A DNA stretch of 64,000 nt from Diorhabda sublineata. Lineage: Eukaryota; Arthropoda; Insecta; Coleoptera; Chrysomelidae. The position numbers and the translations under genes are program-made. The stretch covers positions 30,457,653 through 30,521,652 of the forward strand of contig NC_079478.1 of the NCBI RefSeq assembly GCF_026230105.1, read 5' to 3'. This document shows positions 61,420 through 64,000 of the stretch, in pieces (position 1 is the stretch's first letter; each line of letters opens with the position of its first letter). The notes beneath the pieces are model-generated. The model made no database searches. It saw nothing but the letters and a program-made list of their open reading frames with translations, and was not told the DNA's origin.

Positions 61420-61537
61420 CCTAGCATATAAACGATGGTGTATCATTCCTAATTGAACATTCTGTGCTGCTCTGATGGAACGGTGGTCATAAAGACTTCT
61501 TTTGTCTTATCTGAAAACTTATTTAGCAACCCTCGTA
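61420..61537 (-). mobile_element. mariner remnant C (short, with terminal end)
   Basis: The run TGCTCTGATGGAACGGTGG at 61472 is the same sequence as in remnant A (about 55081). It is joined through about 30 bp to TTTAGCAACCCTCGTA at 61522-61537, the same outer end as remnant B. An internally deleted copy in the same orientation as A and B. Confidence 0.65.
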
Positions 61538-61959
61538 TTATGTCCTTCCCTAATCAATAATACGCGCTCTAGCATTTTTTAGATAATTGGGAGCAAATAC
61601 CTTCACAATGGAATATGATATACATCAAAAATTTTTATTAATGGACATTTGAAGGCTCATTTGTTTTTCCCCAGTTGTGAAACTAATGACATAGTAGTTA
61701 GAGTGAAAATAACCTGAAAGCATTCAAACAAAACATTAACGAATGTAGCTTTTGGAATATTATTCCACAAAATAATCTTGAAAAATTTATAATTGGAAAA
61801 AATTCTACTATCATTCAGTTGATTCTAATAGACATGTGGGAGTATCATACAGTGAACGTACTCTGTTAATGCATATATGTACTATATTTAACGACTCTAA
61901 CTCACTGATACAACAGGAAAACAATAAATAAACACTATACATTTTGATAAACCTCCTGT

Positions 61960-62345
61960 AAATCTATTTACCAAATCATCAGGTTCAAAGCGTTTTAGTC
62001 TGCGCACTTCATCTTTTGTATTGCCAAACAGTCTTTCTATATAGATCCTGATTTAACATACCATGGAGCATTTACCGTAGCTCATAACACTTTATTTTGA
62101 AACCACTGCAGTATTTTTAGGTGAGAATTGCAGTCCCCCAAAGCTGGATACCGTAAACCAAATTGGTCTAAGTATAGCTTTGTACAATATCATCTTGTTT
62201 TCCGAAGTCAGTTCAGATTTACCGCAAATCATCCAATATATTTGTTTAAATTTAATACCAAGTTGTTTCCTTTTCATAAATAAATGTTTTTGCCAAGGTA
62301 AACGTCTGTTAAGATGATAAAAGCTTGATCCAACTAGTTTATACT
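61960..62345 (-). pseudogene. jockey-type LINE RT C-terminal fragment
   Basis: Minus strand: YKLVGSSFYHLNRRLPWQKH (KYLG..LD.RL.W..HI), KRKQLGIKFKQIYWMICGKS (KR.QL..K..Q.YWLIGR.S), ENKMILYKAILRPIWFTVSS (NK..LYK.ILKPIW.YG). After a shift ATVNAPWYVKSGSI follows (IVNAPWYV.N..I), then VRRLKRFEPDDLVNRF (RRLKR..P.DL..R.). Order and spacing are those of the last third of a jockey-like reverse-transcriptase ORF; 61-codon and shorter open pieces with shifts between them. Confidence 0.8.
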
Positions 62346-62794
62346 TTTCTATCCATCCACATAATAATGTTCATATTTGCTCAATAGGCACACTTGTAGT
62401 TTTTTTTGGGCCAGTACTATCTACTACCATGTAACACAGACTCATTTTTGTAAGGACTAAATAAAATTTCAGTATTTTCGGTTTTTCACATGACAGTTTA
62501 CCTACCGACACCATGTCCAGAATTATTTGAGGACTCAATAATTTACAATGCAAAAAAATGCACAATCACTTGCCAATTGAACTTAAATTTACAGCATTTT
62601 TTCCCGCATTCCGCAATAATTTGAGAGCAAGTTTTTTGGAAAGTGCCTTCGACTTTGTGAACGACTAACAATAATATTTGATTCTGGAAATGTTGCATAC
62701 TGCTTTAATGTTTGCATTTGACTTATTTACTAATTTTTACCTATTACTATTACCTATAATTTTATTTTATTTCTTTTATCTTTAATTATTTTTA

Positions 62795-62880
62795 TGTTTG
62801 TCGTTTAGTTTTCACAAACTTTTTTCTACAAATTATAATAATTTTTTGACAATAAAGCATTTCTCTCTCTCAGATATATT
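62795..62880 (+). repeat. LINE-like 3' tail (tentative)
   Basis: T-rich sequence ending GACAATAAAGCATTTCTCTCTCTCA, like the simple 3' tails of some insect non-LTR elements. No ORF from this element was recognised upstream. Confidence 0.25.
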
Positions 62881-63059
62881 ACTAGTGTGGATTATTGTCA
62901 TATTAAGCAATATTATCAGTTGATGTGAATTATTCTTTGAACAGGACAACGCAGTGAAACTAACAACATGTATTCTGTTCGCCACAATTGAATGAATTAA
63001 TATAGTGATAAGACAACAACTGAAAGAATCAACTGAACTTTATAAATCCAATCAAATAT

Positions 63060-63620
63060 CGGAAGACAAGTGGATAGACTACCAAAAGGAGAAATAAATA
63101 CACCAGCTTACCGTACATAAAAAACAACGTGGAAGTCACGATTCATGAAGTCGACAAAATCCTGAAGACCTTAAAATATAGAAAATCTCCAGGACATGAT
63201 GGAGTCCATATTGAACTACTCAAATACGGTGTCCAATATTTCACACAAGAACTTACAAATTGTACCCGGAAAATCCCTCTACATTCTAGAATACCAGATA
63301 GATGGCGAATCAGTACAATTATACTTGATACTGAAAAATTTATATAAACAAGATCAAGCTAACTACAGGGGGATTAAGTTATTAGATATAACATCAAATC
63401 TAGTTACAAAAATTATCACCCTTAAAATTAACTCTATCACAACACTAGAAGATAAGCAGTAAAGATTCATATCAGGAAGATCCTGCGTAGATGCAGTAAT
63501 TATTTTACAATTGCTTGAGAAATCCATAGAATCAAACCACAATTATTATGCTTCATTGACATCAAAAAATATTCTTAAGAAATCATTTGATTTCAATCTA
63601 TCGAAAGCCTTGGTCTTATA
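63060..63620 (+). pseudogene. RTE-like LINE reverse-transcriptase fragment
   Basis: VTIHEVDKILKTLKYRKSPG and HDGVHIELLKYG match the EV..AI..LK..KSPG.DG...ELLK block; IPDRWRISTIIL follows. After a shift, ANYRGIKLLDITSNLVTKII matches the NYRGISLL....K...KI block. Then RFISGRSCVDAVIILQLLEK matches QGFR.GRSC.DAIF.L.Q..EK, and KKSFDFNLSKALVL a decayed kAFD region. Two open frames and at least two shifts or stops; truncated before the YADD block. Confidence 0.78.
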
Positions 63621-63639
63621 GACAGAGCACATTTATGCA

Positions 63640-63840
63640 TTGAATTAAAGATATTTTCCGGATATCTCTTTGATGATGAATATTATATCGATGGTTGGTG
63701 TGTTCTTTCGGAAGCCTTGCTGCTCTTCCCGTATACTTATTTGTTTCAAGCTCTCAAGCAGTCTTTCTTTTAGTCATTAGATTTGATAATTTATTTCTAG
63801 CACCCTGTAAATATTAATCTGTTTTGTCAAAAAGTTTTTA
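63640..63840 (-). pseudogene. Second RTE-like LINE RT fragment, opposite strand
   Basis: Minus strand reads INIYRVLEINYQI, then LKERLLESLKQISIREEQQG and FRKNTPTIDIIFIIKEISGK. The last part matches QAGFRK.R.T.D.IF.LRQI.EK, the same RT block that the plus-strand neighbour encodes about 150 bp away, but from a different lineage. Nothing of the downstream RT core is present; the plus-strand fragment begins where it would continue. Confidence 0.65.
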
Positions 63841-64000
63841 TAGCTAATAATTTGTTGAAGTTATTCATAGGGACACAAAATACTTACAGGTACTTACTAT
63901 CTTAGTTTCTATATCCCTGAGAGTCAACATGAACATGGCCGAGAAATTCTACATTAATGTCTTTGTGTATGATTTGTGTGAGGCTGCGCCCGGACGTGTC

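Larger units (their letters stand above)
34979..64000. other. Upstream intron or 5' flank of the Sidestep-like gene
   Basis: Begins at the acceptor of exon a. I found no further Ig-domain exon, signal peptide or promoter on the minus strand in these 29 kb, only transposon relics and the inverted duplication listed separately. Stretches with nothing identified: 36060-37580, 38200-40330, 40720-41930, 42510-43010, 47600-50990, 51640-52920, 53670-54640, 55480-57110, 57670-58200, 58490-60640 and 62345-63060. A single very long first intron is plausible for this gene family. Confidence 0.5.

Noticed and set aside
1..64000. CRISPR arrays, tRNA or rRNA genes, prokaryotic operons or phage genes
   Set aside because: No regularly spaced short repeats, no tRNA B-box with cloverleaf, no Shine-Dalgarno-led gene clusters; spliced exons and insect transposons show a eukaryotic nuclear context.

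Overview
This is AT-rich, intron-dominated nuclear DNA from an insect. Two things show it: coding exons of a Sidestep-family immunoglobulin/fibronectin cell-surface protein with canonical GT..AG splice sites, and a dense set of decayed insect-type transposons (mariner, Tc1, pogo, Harbinger, Helitron, Crypton-like, jockey-like and RTE-like LINEs, LTR-like repeats). I cannot fix the order of insect from the sequence. No bacterial genes, operons, tRNA, rRNA or CRISPR arrays are visible.

The one clear host gene runs on the minus strand across much of the window. From 5' to 3' (right to left) its exons are 34978-34819 (end of an Ig domain), 32151-31768 (last Ig domain and start of the fibronectin type III domain), 28296-28084 (rest of FN3), 14033-13773 (transmembrane helix) and 9962-9754 (cytoplasmic tail). 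All junction phases agree (1, 1, 1, 1), giving about 409 codons of continuous reading. I found neither the 5' exons (signal peptide, first Ig domains) nor the last exon. The gene therefore probably extends past both window ends, with 34979-64000 as upstream intron or upstream flank and 1-9753 as downstream intron. Inside the intron between the FN3 and TM exons, on the same strand, there is a candidate nested gene of two exons (26775-26682 and 26340-26081) with matching splice phase. It encodes a 117-residue polar, probably coiled-coil protein that I do not recognise.

Everything else recognisable is transposon debris. Left part (1-9.7 kb): a pogo remnant, a mariner scrap and two AT-rich duplicated blocks. 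Between exons (10-35 kb): LINE, LTR-like, Helitron, Tc1, MITE and jockey fragments, two IS630/mariner-superfamily transposase relics and one simple repeat. Right part (35-64 kb): jockey, mariner and transposase relics, a 616-bp element with long terminal inverted repeats, a 4.2-kb inverted duplication (arms of 1.1-1.2 kb) carrying an unidentified broken ORF, two Crypton-type tyrosine-recombinase fragments in opposite orientations, three more mariner pieces, a Harbinger fragment and several LINE reverse-transcriptase fragments.

No intact undescribed system was found. The most worthwhile leads are the inverted duplication with its unknown ORF, the nested two-exon gene, the paired recombinase relics, and the symmetric phase of the membrane-spanning exon, which would allow an in-frame secreted isoform.
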